Shown piece after piece: positions 43,010 to 56,600 of a stretch of 64,000 nucleotides of DNA. The stretch lies in NCBI RefSeq assembly GCF_032118995.1, contig NC_092657.1:1051891-1115890 (forward strand), given 5' to 3'. The DNA is from Asterias amurensis. Its lineage: Eukaryota > Echinodermata > Asteroidea > Forcipulatida > Asteriidae. The notes beneath the pieces are model-generated. The model saw only the letters and a program-made list of their open reading frames with translations, was not told where the DNA came from and did not search any database. Position 1 is the first letter of the stretch. Every line of letters begins with the position of its first letter. Made by a program: the position numbers and the translations under genes.

Positions 43010-43165
43010 CAGGCCTCAGAATCACTCCTGGCACCCACAGCAACTGCCATGGTGCCCTGCGCTTTTGCTGTGGTGCCCTGTGCAAGGTTCCAAAATAACC
43101 ATTCATTTTCTCAATAGTTTGGAATTGCCCCTTACCAGAGGGAAATTGCTGGGCCCCCTTCAAGA
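43010..43165. repeat. GGTGCCCT-type dispersed repeat
   Basis: AACTGCCATGGTGCCCTGCG to CTTACCAGAGGGAAATTGC, related to 946-1070. Confidence 0.45.
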
Positions 43166-43268
43166 ATTAAGTTCTGTGTGCCAGTCTGCGTTTATTATGT
43201 TTTTAAAAATAATTATGTGCTGATAAATATTGTGAAATTATATTTATATTATTATTATTTTTTTACAG

Positions 43269-43371
43269 ATTATTTGTTAATGTAACATTAAACTGAAGAT
43301 TCTACTGTATCAAGAAAAGACAAGATTCCACCATGTTGCTTCTACCAATATAACCACATCATAAGAAAAAG
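43269..43371 (+). other. BICRA 5' UTR exon
   Basis: TTTTTTACAG precedes and AAAAAG|GTGAGT follows. It has no frame that continues to the BICRA start. It holds an ATG at 43333 in strong context (CCACCATG) that opens a 6-codon uORF ending TAA at 43353. Confidence 0.6.
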
Positions 43372-43663
43372 GTGAGTAAAAAAAAACACAGGCCGTCAGT
43401 TTTTAAAATTTGATTCTTTCAATTTCATTGAAGTTTAGTACCTGTAAACCTAACCTAAGTTCGAAGCAATAAGATTGGATCTTAAAGAAGTTCAAGAAAT
43501 ACAGATTCTTTTTAATAATGCTTTTACTTGCCTTTTGTTGCTTTTCGATTTATCTATTGAACTTTTCATTGTGATCTGTTGACATTTTCATGGATTTGAC
43601 CCTCTGACCTGTTAATCTGACCTTTGACCTATTACCTATTCATTTCTAGGTCAACAGTAGGCC

Positions 43664-46600
43664 ATGGATGATGGTCGTTGCTTACTGGACGTTATTGGGT
43701 AAGTGCTAAATCATGTTCCCATTGTTAAGCCAAAACTTAGCAGTAAGCGCCTCTTTTCTTAAAGGTGCATTCTTGAATACTGTAAAATACATAATAAAAC
43801 CTGTAATTTGGGCAAGACATTATGAAGTCTTGAGTCGAATCATACACATAGACTACATAGTAAAGCGTCTTGCAAAAGCAAACTCTAGAAGTTGTTTGAA
43901 CCCCTGCAACTACCAGTGTTGTTGGGGTATAGAAGCTTTTAACAAAGATCGTTTGTTTCTTTTGAATCTAATCTTGGTTGCGCCATTTTGGGAGGCAGAT
44001 TCCAGCTACCAGGTTGTCATGGATTGGTTCTCATGCAGTGAAGTGCAGTACAATCTTAGTTGCCAATTCTGAAACGGCTTTGAATGCAATGTGCATTTTA
44101 GGTGATGTGAGCATGGTGAGAAATGTATCATATCTTTGCACTTTGCTTCCCAAAATGGCAGACCAAAATGCAGACAGTAGCACTTTCAGTGCACTGGTTC
44201 TTTATGAAGACTGTATGTCAATGTAGTGACTGGTCTGACATGATGTCATTATGTATTTATAGACTATAGTCTAACATGATGTCATGATCTATTTCTATAC
44301 TTTGTAGAGACCCTGATGCCCTGGATGAATTCTTGCAGAACGAGGAGAGACAACAACAACTAAACCTTCTCAATGAAGATGCAGAATCCCAACAGGTAAA
44401 TCAAAATCAACAAACAAATGTTTTAATTGGAAAATTAATGTTTCTTTTCGCCAACCAAATACTTTGAAGACCACTCTTGCTCAATAAACCCATTTATCAG
44501 GAGTTCCAAATTGTTCAAAAGCCATATTGTGATTCCCTTACAAGCTGCACTAATGACCTTGTAGTTCTGAGCAAGGCCCAATTTTATAAAGCCTGTGAAA
44601 GCACAAAAGCTTGCTAAAATGTTTCTATGACGTCAAAATTCATATTGCATTCGCATTGGGAGGAAGTATGAACCAGGCTTAACAGCTTTACCATGTTCCT
44701 CCCAGCTGACTTTCTTGACATGGAACAGAAGTTGTTATACACAGTTTATTTCAGACTAGACTTGTTCACCAGTCTGTTTTGTTTATTTCCCTGCAGGTGA
44801 TAAACTACCCATCCCATCAGCACCTTCTGTCACCATCGGACCTACTCTTGCCTCAGAATACTAACCACCAACCATTCCTATCAACGCCAAGTAACACCAT
44901 AGCCACGCAGGACAGCCATGCTGTGTCAAGCACAACTGAAAGTGACGAGCTTGCAGTTGGTGTTAACACTCGTCAGCAATTGGCCGGCGGGTCAAACACG
45001 TTCACCCCTAGTGGGGCAGGTTCACAGACTTTATACGTACAGGTGCAACAGAGATCCTCATCCCATGTACTAACCACCACCCCTACATCAACGAGCACGA
45101 GTAGTATTCCTATAGCGACGATCAAGCCATACGCAGCCACCCAAGCTCTTCAGGCGTTGAACAGTGGGTCTGGCGTAACGTCCAGTATTGACGATCCAGG
45201 GACACAGAAGTTGGGGCAGGGACAAGTTGTAGTGAGCATCGCTCCTGGGGGCACCAAGACAATCTCTCCAGCCCAGACGTCTGGGAGTACTCTTCATTAC
45301 CTGGCCCCCGGGTCGACTCTAATCAGAAATGCAGGCGTGCAACCTGTGGTCAGTCTATCGGGAACAGTGCTCCAAAGTGTGCAGAGTATGACCCAGGCAC
45401 AGCCATTGGGTCAGAATCAGACTGCTGGTCAGCCTTTTCAAATCCTACCTAGTGGTCAAGTGATCCAGCAGGGTGGTGCGTTGCAGCCTGGACGAGTCAT
45501 GACTTTAGGACCAATCATTATTGGTGGAGCTCCTGGTCAACAGATCACCGTCCTTCAAGCACCTGCTGGTAAGACAAGTCAGAAAGCACCAGGTGTGCCG
45601 ACTATTATTGGCACACCACAATCACAGATTCTTAAAGGTCATGCTAATATCCAACCAAAGCCTGCTGTTGGAAGCAGCACGGGAAAGACTCCGATATCAA
45701 TCAGACCGATGCAGATTGCCATTCCGCAGCAAACCCTCCAGAGTGGTGTCCCACAGAACTATCAGATCATCTCACATCAAGGGCAGTCGGTCATGATCCC
45801 GACAAGCCAGGACCAGCAGCAGTCACAGCAGCAACAAGTCGTATCCCAACTGCTGCAACCTACGCCTTCAACCCAACAAGATTCAAACAGCACCACAACT
45901 CAGCAGCAGAGTTTCCGCTTCATACAACACCCGACGTCGGGACAGATTATCCAAATCCCCACACAGGTTGTACAGCAAGGGAGTGCGGCCTCGTCACAGC
46001 AGCAACAGCAGCAGCAAGGCTATCGAGTTGTACAGCAACAATCACCAGGTCAACCTCTTCAATTAGCAGCAGGACAGCAGGATGTCCAACAGAGTTACCA
46101 AATTGTTAACCCAACAATAGCAGGACAATCGTCAAACTTGCCTAAAACCATTGCACAGCAGGTTACTCAACAACCAGGGAACGTTGCACCTCAGCAGACG
46201 GTTGTCCTTCAGAATCAAGTATTTTCCAACCTCAGAACGGACAGAACTTCTCAGATTGTGCATCCGGTGATTACCATCGGTACAAGCCAAGGAAACATCA
46301 TCGTGATGACGCAAGCACAGCCTGTTACCACAACCACAACAACTCAGTCCGGATCTGATGTAGAAGTCATTTCTGTGCCCTGCGAGGGCCAGACAGACAA
46401 AGCCAAGAAGTCAAGCCGTCCCTCCAAGAAGAAGAAAGGTCCCGCCGCTGAATCGCCAAAGACCATCATTGCGGATAGGGCTTCTCCTAATTTAACACAA
46501 ACCCAAACCTTACAGCGACTCCCGTCAATTCTGAATTCAGCCAACCCACCATCTGTTTCTTTGAAAAGAGAGTTGACGATCACACCAAATGCGCAGGGTA

Positions 46601-47613
46601 TACCGACCATGACCGTCAGTCAAGCTGGGGGACATCAAACCAGTGGACAAGTCAATCAGCTGTCAGTCACGCCACAAGTAACCCACTCGACTTATCAGAT
46701 TAGTCACAGCTCTGTTTCCGTTCAGAATCAACAACAAGACGCCAAATCGCAGGCCTTGCTCGATGCAGACCAACAGCAGTTTCAGTTGTATCAGAAAGTG
46801 TTGAAGCTGCAGCAGGAGAAACAGCAGGCATTAGCCTCGCAAGGTGAACAGCAGCTACAGCTGCAGCAGAAACTGCAACTGCTGCAGCAAGCTCAACAAG
46901 CTCAACAAGCTCAACAATCTCAACTTGCCCAGCAGCAGCAGGGTCCGCACACCAACCAGCAACAACTCCAAGCGGGACAGTTTTCCCAATCCGGAGGACA
47001 AGCTCTCCAACAAGCACTGCAGATTTCCAAGCAACAGGCTCACCTTTCAGCACAGCAGGTAAAAACAGGGCAGCAGGTGTTGCAAAGTGGACAACTAGTA
47101 CAGGACCAGCAGCAGGGAGGTCTGAGCAGCAACCACCAGCAGGCGCAGCAGACGGTTCAGCAGGTCATGCAGAGCTCACAACTGGCGTACACGTCGCAGC
47201 AGCAACTCCACTCGTTGAGCCAGCAAGGGTTGCAGCCTCAACAGGGGAACCCCCCAGTGTCACAACAGCAGTTTAGTCAGTTGCAAATGGGTCAGTCATC
47301 TCAGCCTACACAGGAGCTGTCAACACTGCAGCAACCACAACAACAGCAGCAGCAACCACAACAACAGCAGCAGCCGCAGCCCCAACAGCAGCAGCAGCAG
47401 CAGTCCCAACTGCCAAAACCTGCTGTTAGACAAATGACAATGGGGCAAGCCTTGCAAGCTATTATTAACCGAAGTGGCAAAGGACAACAGATCACAACCC
47501 CACAGCAACTGCAGCAGTTTATCCAGGCCAATCCCAACATCCTCAAACTACTGCAACAGAAACAGCAGCAACAACAGCAGCAGCAGCAACAACAGCAGCA
47601 GCAGCAACAACAG

Positions 47614-47648
<35 letters not shown>

Positions 47649-50600
47649 GCAACAACAACAGCAAAACCAAAGTACCCAAGACCCAACTGCTCTTCAGCAG
47701 ACTTCTTTGAACCAGTCAAACAACCAAGGACAATCATCAAGTACCCTCTCCCAATCACTTCAAAACCAAGGAACATTGGAACTTGTTAACACAAACAATA
47801 ACAGCGACCAGGTGATGGGTATCAGTGGGCCGGTCGTAGCTCAGTCTAACCCAGGAGATCAGGCATTCCAGACAACCCCACAAGAAGGAGTTAACTCTCA
47901 AACTCAACAACATACCTTTAGTGGACTTGGGTCCGCTGCAATTCATCTGGCAAGATTGCGCCAACAGAAGCAACAGCAACAGCAACAGCTTCTGCAGCAG
48001 CAGAGCAGCACAGCGTTACTCGGCCAGCAGACAGCGGCAGGTGGTGCTGGTATTCAACAGAACACTAATCAAGTGCAGCTGCAGCAGCAGCAGCAACAAC
48101 AACAACAGGTCTTGCAAGGTAGCATGACAAATCAACAAGTCAACATGATCCAACCTGAACCAAATCAAACCATAGGCCAAATTGACAGCATCCAACCACA
48201 GCTTGTCAACCAACAGCAGCCACAGCAAAGCAGTTTCCAAACGGCGCAGGGACATGTTTTTCAAACCCAGACGACACAAAATGTACAGCCATTAACCGTA
48301 CAGCAGCAGTTGCAGCAACAGCGCCAGTTGGGTGCTGCGGTTGCTGCAAGGCAGGCACAGCAAGGAAACTCACAGGTGTCCCAGGTTAATAATCAAGGGC
48401 TGCAGCAGGTACAGGGAAACGCAGCTCAGGGTAGTCAAGGACAGGGTGTTATGCAGAGTCAAGGAGTGCAGCAACAGCAGCAGCAACAGCAGCAACACCA
48501 GCCTGGTGTGCAGCAGGGGGAAACTTCTACAAATACCCAAATGGTAAGCATCAGCAGTTTCTTTGAGCTTGTTAATTTTTTAAAGATGATCTTCCTGTCA
48601 AACTTATTTCAACGTTCACATTTGTATTTGGGATCGTAAGAAAAAGTCACAAAAATGACTTGTGTGCTACCAAAGTGGTCCTGTAGCAAACACTGCAGTT
48701 GGTTGCCTCCAAGTTGCCTGTAAAAATTGCCTTGTGTGACAAGATCTTTAATTTATCAAGTACTAAGCCATAAGGAAAAAATGACCATAAATATAAACCA
48801 ATTTTGGATCAATTGATCAAAATAAAGATTACTAAAGGGTTCAACCCTTTTGACTATCAAACTGAGTTACTCCGTCTTTCCCACCATCAGTCCAACCAAG
48901 CGTCCACTGCCAGTCAGCAAGCTGTTTTTCTTTTTGTATGCACTTTTAAAAGAATTGTTTTGAAAACTATTTTGAAGAAAAAGTGACTGGTCAAATTTAA
49001 ACTAATTTTGGTTTGACAAAGAAAATTTTACTAAAAGGTACAACCTTTTAAAAAAACAAACTGATTTACAATCGTCTTTCCCCTCATCAGTCCAACCAAG
49101 CATCCAGCGCCCGCCAGCAAGCCGTTCAGCAGATCAGCATCCAGGCTCAGAAGCAGCTTCAACTCATTCAGAATCACATCCGTCAGATCACCGCCGTGGC
49201 TAACCCCACAGACAGCCAGAAGAATATGCTAACCCAGCTACAGACGCTGCAGCAGAAGATTGTACTACAGGCTAGACAGCAACTGGCGCAGTTTCTTGCA
49301 TCTGGAAGTAAGAATTACTGCTTCTTATATTTTGAAGTATTTGTGAAACATCTTGGCTAGCACCTTCTCTTAGCGATAAACTGAGTACTTTGAAATGCAT
49401 GATATAACACAAGGGACCTATGGCTTTTAGTCGCATGTTATGTCAATTGACTAGAGCGGGAATTTACCTGGGACTTACAGACATGCTGGACTTACCAACT
49501 GAGGTATCTAGCCCTACGTTTGCGGTCTCCCTATTTTGTCAATATCTTTGTAAGAGAGTGTCAGTTCAAATCAATTCTGCCGTATAGACCGTATTGAATA
49601 ACCCCCTTTTTGCTACGAAAGTCACCATCTTGTCGGGCAAACCGTATGCGCGTCTACACGCGTACATCAAAGAAGCACACAGCATTCCCGGTTTGATTTC
49701 TACGGCACAAGCATGCACACACATGCACACGCTCGCAGACGCCATCTTGTATGGTAGATATTTGAACGGTGACGTCATATTCAATACGGTCTATAGCCGA
49801 TGTTCATCGGTGTACTGTGTAGATATATTGCAGGCTGGCAAAGTTTATCTATCAATCAAGACCACAGTGGATGATATTGAATGATTAGACAGTAGGAAAG
49901 TGAGGAACATTCGTACATTGCATATATTAACGTTTCTTCCTTTTTTAATCAGACTTACAGCAGCAGCAGTCAAAAGCTGCAGCACCAACTACTGCAGTAT
50001 CAGCAACTCAGCAGTCTCAAAGCCTCAGTCAGTCAGCGCCATCACATATTCTGAGTCAAAACCAAGCTGGATCTACCAACCAGAGTCTCTCGCAGTCACT
50101 CAGTAATACAAGTTCACAGCAGCAGCAGCAGCAACAGCAACAACAGCAACAATCACAGCAGCAGCCGTCACAACAGCTTGCTTCAGCAGTAGCAATAGCT
50201 GCACAAATACAAGCTTCCTTGAAGGTATTTTATTCATTCCTTCGTTCATTCATTCAGTCGATGCGTTGGTCCTCCATTGCTGTACGCAGCTCTTCCCGAC
50301 GCAGTTCAGAGTCCTGGCACAAGGTGTCCACAAATTTGTAGTGTAGTGTTGATTGTGAGAAGAACTGGTGGTTTGCAACTCAAAGATTTGATCAATATGC
50401 TCTGATTGTCCTCCTGAAGACGATCAAAGCATACAAAACGTTGACAACTCAACGTTTAGATCAACATCATATGATTGTCTTCATCATGAAAACAATCGGC
50501 GCGTATTGATCGGAAGGGTTAGGCAAAAATTTCATTTTAAATTGCGTTAAAGAGTGTGACATCAAATGTAAGGGGGTTTATTCAATCTTTACTCTCCATT

Positions 50601-53600
50601 TTTACTTTCCAGGGAGCGCTTCAGGTGTGGTTTGTGGTAATACTGTGTGAACATCTCTTTATGACAAGTGTTAATTTGAAAGGAACATGTGGTTAACAAC
50701 TCAACATTTCAATCAGTCTGCTCTGATCGTCTTCAAGAGCATGGAATCTGTTGCTTGATGCTGCTTGTAAGGGATTAACTCGTAGTTAGGCTTGGCTCGA
50801 TGGCATGAGTATCTTGGAAGATGAAATTCTATTAGATGATAAATCTTGACTCTCTAATTCTTATGTAATTCCAGGGAGCATCTCAGCCTGGTAGCGCTTC
50901 CCTCACCCCTCAGCAGAAGCTCCTCGTCAGACAGCTTCAAGAGAACCTGAAGAAGATGACTCCAGAACAACAGCAGCAATTCTACAAACACCAACAGGCT
51001 CTTCTTATGAAGATGCAGGCACAGGTACGTACACCTCAGCACACAGCCTTGCTACCATGGGCAGTATTGATACCTCTCATCACTAACCCCATGGAAGCAC
51101 TTTTTTTGCGCTCAATAACCAATAACTGTTTCGGTTGAACTTGCCGTTGGTTGATCACTGGCCATTGACCCAAACAGTTATTGGTTAAGACCACGAAACA
51201 CACCCTAGGTAGTGATGTACTGAAAAAAAAACAGCGCTGATTAGCTACCAACAGTGACTACTTTGCGATCATGTTGTTAACAAATTTTGAACGCTTATTT
51301 GGGACTCAAAAGATGCTTGGAACACGCCTGTATTTTGACATGATTCCATTTCAAATGAATCACACAGTCATGCTAAACTGCATACAGTTAGCCATATCAC
51401 AAGATCAAAGAAGAATGAGAGGAAACCAGTTGCTCTTTGACAAAAACCTTTCTATGACCCTACCTTTAAGAGTTATTGAAGATTTAGTGTGTGTTTGTAC
51501 CAGCAGGCTAGACTTGGTAATCAGTCCACATCAGCAGTTCAACCTCAGCCACAAGGCAATCAACAACTGCAAGGTGCTACTGCTGCTAAGGTAAACTTTC
51601 ATTCAGTAATCTATCACAACCTGTTTCAGTAATCTATCACAACCTGTTTGATCTTCTCACTTTATATCAACCGGGTAGGGCAGGACTTGGATCATCTACA
51701 GACAAACTTCTTTTTAACATTCCTTTAAGATCAATTTACCTTGGCAAAGGTCTTTCACAATAGCCGGTCCCAAACTTTGGAAAAGCATTCCCACCAGCAT
51801 CAAGGTTCCCCGCCTATTACTATTTTTAGGAAGTTTTTTAAACACATCTTATTCACTACACCATAGTTTTCTTCTTATTCTTGTTCCATGTAAAAGTGCT
51901 TCATAAATACTTTTAATTATTCATATATATATTTGGTTTTGCGGGAGCACCATGTATGTATCTACTTGCCAGGTAGAGTTTTTTTGAATAGAGAACTGTC
52001 TCTCTTTTTTCTGCTACCGCGGAGTAGATTTATCGGATGTTCGGGAGACTTCTCCGATAATTCGACATCGCGGTAGAAGAATAAAGCAAGACAGCTCTCT
52101 AAGAACAAACTCTACCTGGCAAGTAGATACACACATGGTGGTACTGCAAAACCAAATATATATTGATACCTCACCATGCAATGCCTTCGGCCTCGTTGGA
52201 TATGGGACGCAGACGCGCTATATTTTTTCGTATTCCACGAGCGCGTGTGTCATAACGAATTTATCTTCCAGTCTCGTGTGCAAAGCGCAAAGTTTAAAAT
52301 TTAAGAACGTTATTTCGCGACGAACAGCATGCACGCACACAAAGTTTAGAATGTAATTTTTGCACTGTCCGTATACAGAGCGTGACGCATTGACACTCAA
52401 AATACGCACTGTGTAATAAAAACAGAGGAAGTAGGATATAAAACAGAGGTCGTAGCATATATGTTTTTATCCCCCTAGTAGTTTCTGATTGGTGGATTAG
52501 CGCGTACTGGAAGATAAATAATTATAATAATAAATAATAATAAACTACAGCATTTATAAGGCACGCTTTACTGAAAAAGAGAAACATTTAAAGGCGCCGG
52601 TCAAGTAAAGCGAGACCAAATCGCAAGGGTCTGCCGTCTGGCGCACACCTTCATTGTATCCACTTTTTAAATATGACTATTTCCATTTTCAGAAGGTGAT
52701 TGCCATCAAGCCAGCGCTACCCATCAAGTCAGCCACCAAAGAACCTCCAAAAGAGCAGCCCAAACCAGAGAAAGATAAGCACAAGCACAAATCTAAACAT
52801 AAAGATAAGGATAAAGACAGAGAACGGGAGAAAGAAAAAGACAAGTCACCAAAGAAACCAAAGCCTACCCCGTAAGTACCAATTCTTAAAGAGTGTAAGT
52901 TCAAGTCCAGGTTGTGAGATTCTGTCAAGAAATGTCATGGCCGAGCTGATAAGAACACTGGACTCAAGTTCTGAGCCCAATTTCATAGAGCTGCTTAAAG
53001 GCAGTGGACACTATTGGTAATTACTCAAAATAATTATTAGCATCAAAATTTACTTGGTAATGCGTAATGGGGAGAGGTTGATAGTATAAAACATTGTGAG
53101 AAACGGCTCCCTCTGAAGTTGCATAGTTTTCGAGAAAGAAGTATTTTTCAACAAATTTGATTTCGAGACCTCAAGTTTAGAACTTGAGGTCTCGAAATCA
53201 ACCATCTAAAAGCACACAACTTCGTGTGACAAGGATGTTTTTTCTTTCATTATTATCTCGCAACTTCGATGACCGATTGAGCTCAAATTTTCACAGGTTT
53301 GTTATTTTAATGCATATGTTGAGGCTCACCAAGTGAGAAGACTGGTCTTTGACAATTACCAATAGTGTCCACTGTCTTTAAAAGCACAAAATATTGCCAA
53401 GCACAACAAAAATATGCTTAACAGAATAAGCCAAAATACAATTGCCCATGTGACTGGTATTCTGCTTAATTTTACTTAGCAGAAAAAGTTCCAGCAATAG
53501 TTTCTGCTGAAGCAGTTCTATGAAACTGGGCCCTCGTGTTTCTTATTAGTAGATTGTTGGTTCGAGTCCCGGTTGTGACACTTGTTTCCTTGAGCAAGAC

Positions 53601-56600
53601 ACTTAACCATGGTTGCTTCGTCCTTCGGATGGAACAAAAAGCAGTAGATCATAGACATTGTGTAATGCAAACGTAAATTAACCCAGTGCATTTATTGTAA
53701 AGAGATCAGGTTCGCCCCTGTGTGCCTGGTTTGATTGGCAGCAAATTGCACCACAGCACCTTGTAAACCACAATATTTTCTGTGGTTTATTTTACAGAAT
53801 TGCAAAGCAGTTGGCAGCGGACATATCCAGTGTGGAACAGACCGACACCAAGAAATCTTTCTGCGTAGCGAGTAAAGCAATCAAGAGACTGCTCCCGTTT
53901 CATCTTTGTCAAGATAATACGCCGACCGATGAACAACTTGCCAAATGTAAGTTCTATCTTTGAATTATTTACCCCTGTTGTAAGAATTCTGATTATTGTG
54001 AATAGTTAGGAAACAAGATTTGAAAACAATGGACCCTCCCCATGAATTATGCTAATTACTTTCACGTATGCGTACAGACCCTATTGGTTGGCAAACACCA
54101 TACAGTTGTGCATTAAGCAAACCCGCAAACACGTCTGCATCACGCAGCCATTAGCCGTGTACAAAACAGCGCGATGTTTCCTTAATTTTGCCAAAATGTT
54201 AGTGCGCACGCGCTATGTGCAATTTACATAATAATAATAATTCATGGGAAGGGTCTATTAAGCTTGTATTGCAAAAGGGCCTCAATTCTTACATTGCCCC
54301 TTAGAGAAATGAAACCCTAAGTTAAAGTAAATTTATGGGTGTACAGGTTTTGAAAACAAAAAAAAATGTTATGAGAGATCGCCTAATACACAATGCCTGA
54401 CGGCCACTTCAAGGTGAGAGCTACACTTAATTGATATGGGCTATCGGCCCAAATCATTTGTCACTAGGGGCACGTTGCCACCTACTCCTGGAGCTGAAAC
54501 AGGGTTATCCCCTTTACAGTCCGTTAGGATGTATGCAAGGGTATTGTCTACTAGGAGTCTGGCTTTTGAAATAGCTAATCATTTTGTTGATTAGCTCAAG
54601 CAATGTTGCCCTGAGCAGCTCATGGTTTGACTTCTTGGTTGTGTTACTTTTATCCTTAGCGGATGAGACTTTTGAAGCCAAATGCAGCGTCCTAATGGAG
54701 AAGAAACAACGAATGCTGAATAAGTACCAACTCTTACTCTATAACGAGAGCATGGTGAGTACTGGTTAAGTTTAGTCCTTTCCCTTATGTCATGTCACGG
54801 GTGTGATGTGACCCCCCCCACGTATACAGTTAAACCACCTCAAATCTTCAAAAATCCGCCCCGTTGATTTTACTGGAATTTGATGGATTTGGTACTGTAC
54901 TCCAATGCTATACCATTCTGGATATGATGGAGAGGGTATCTGACTGCTGCTTCTAAGGTTGTATCGTAAACTTGGTTGTGATCTCTGGCTATACGGGTTG
55001 TGATCTCTGGCTATATGGCAGTTAATGAATGAATGGCTTCTGACTAATACAGGAAGGGTAATCTGAGGGTTGCTGATTCAAATCCCACTCAGGTCAAAAT
55101 TTTTATTTTTATGAATATTATTTTTACTGATTTATATGAACACTCAATACATCTTTTGATCCTGCAGAGGTTAAGACCCTCAGCTGAAGTCGTGATGATC
55201 GAACGGATGTTTCTAAGTGACGAACGCAATAAACTGGAGGCTGACAAGAAACTTGCCGCTGCAAACAAAGGTAGTTTCCTTATATTGATAAAAATCATCT
55301 ATATAGCAACGTATCTACGAGGGCCCAATTTACTGTTGTTTAGCAGAAAATTCCTTTGCTAAGCAAGAATTTAGTGTAGTATCTTTTCTCGCCATCCACC
55401 TCTAGGACCCTGATTCATCACACCGGGGGCATTACGTGGATTAGGTTTTCAGTCCCTTACTAGATTGCGTGCCTTTTCCCCTGCTTTCTCTTGAGTTTTC
55501 CTTCAACATCTAAAACTGGAAAATTTTTCATTGTCTTTTTCTAAATGTGGTTCTTGGCTATGTATTGTGGTAAAGTTTGCGTTTCTGAGAGTCATTGTAT
55601 CATTTTCTCACAACCCAAATACCCACACCCCTCAACTCTTCTTCAACAATTACACTGGTTACCAGTTGGACAACGTCACCTTCAAAACATCAGTGAACAT
55701 GCACAAAGCACGCTCTGATGTACTTTAAAGGCCGAGTTATAGTCGGTCGCGTGATGGAAATCTTGACGCGCTATCATAAAAAGACACGGTTTTTAGGCCT
55801 CAGTCTTAGGATTGCGCGCAAGATTTCCATCGCGCGACCATCGCGCGACCGACTATAAACCGGCTTTAATAGTATATCACAGAGTCTCTCAACTTCAACA
55901 AACCTGGCTGGAGTGGCCTCTGCTCCAGCCAAAATCTAACAATCCCTCGCACTCACAAAAGGGCAGGGGACCGGGTCCTTCTCAGTTGCTGGTCCTCGAT
56001 GCTGGAACTAACTCCCTACCAAATCATATTCGAAACATCATCCAACTCTAGACTTTCAAGAGTATATTAAAAACGCATCCTGTTCTCTTCTACTCGCCCC
56101 AAAAAACACTTTTCCGTAGCTTTCTTTAAATACCAGTGCATTGTATCTATGTAAAATGCACTTTATAAATCTTGTTTATTATTATTTATTATTATTAGCC
56201 ATTAAAATGAAATCAACTAGTGGTGGTGGATGAAGCCTACATGAATTATCATAACTCATACCTGGTTTTAATTTCTGTTGCAGAGCTAATTGAAACTGTC
56301 GCACCTGTTCTGAGTTCATCCACCAGTGATGTAAACACATCATCATCATCAGCAGCCTTGTCTACACCGTCCACAAGAACAACAGTAACAACAATAACAG
56401 CAACGAGCAAAGTCTCTATTAAAACGGTAAGTTACTCCCAAGGGTGCCACTATCTCAGAGACATCAAACATACAAAATCTTCTCCTGAAGACGAGCAAAG
56501 TATACTGTTTTAAACTTCGAGACCCAACCGGCTCTTTTCAGAGCCAACACTCACCCTTAGAGATTTACACATGGTTGTACTCGCAAGTTTACTATTTATT

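Larger units (their letters stand above)
52930..53770 (+). mobile_element. SINE carrying two nested MITEs
   Basis: Head ATGGCCGAGCTGATAAGAAC before the break. B box GGTTCGAGTCCCGG and CTTGAGCAAGACACTTAACC after it (from 53534). Interrupted by the GGGCCC-type element 52973-53533. It ends about 28 bp from a BICRA exon. Confidence 0.7.

Noticed and set aside
46700-48279. Several long open frames opposite or out of frame with the BICRA Q-rich exon (Leu-, Val/Ala- or Ser-rich)
   Set aside because: They are shadows of CAG/CAA repeats. The BICRA frame has homology at both ends and consistent splice phases.
54779-54786. BICRA ending in the intron after 54754 (Met-Val-Ser-Thr-Gly-stop)
   Set aside because: CATG|GTGAGT is a strong donor and the next exon continues the GLTSCR1 domain in phase.
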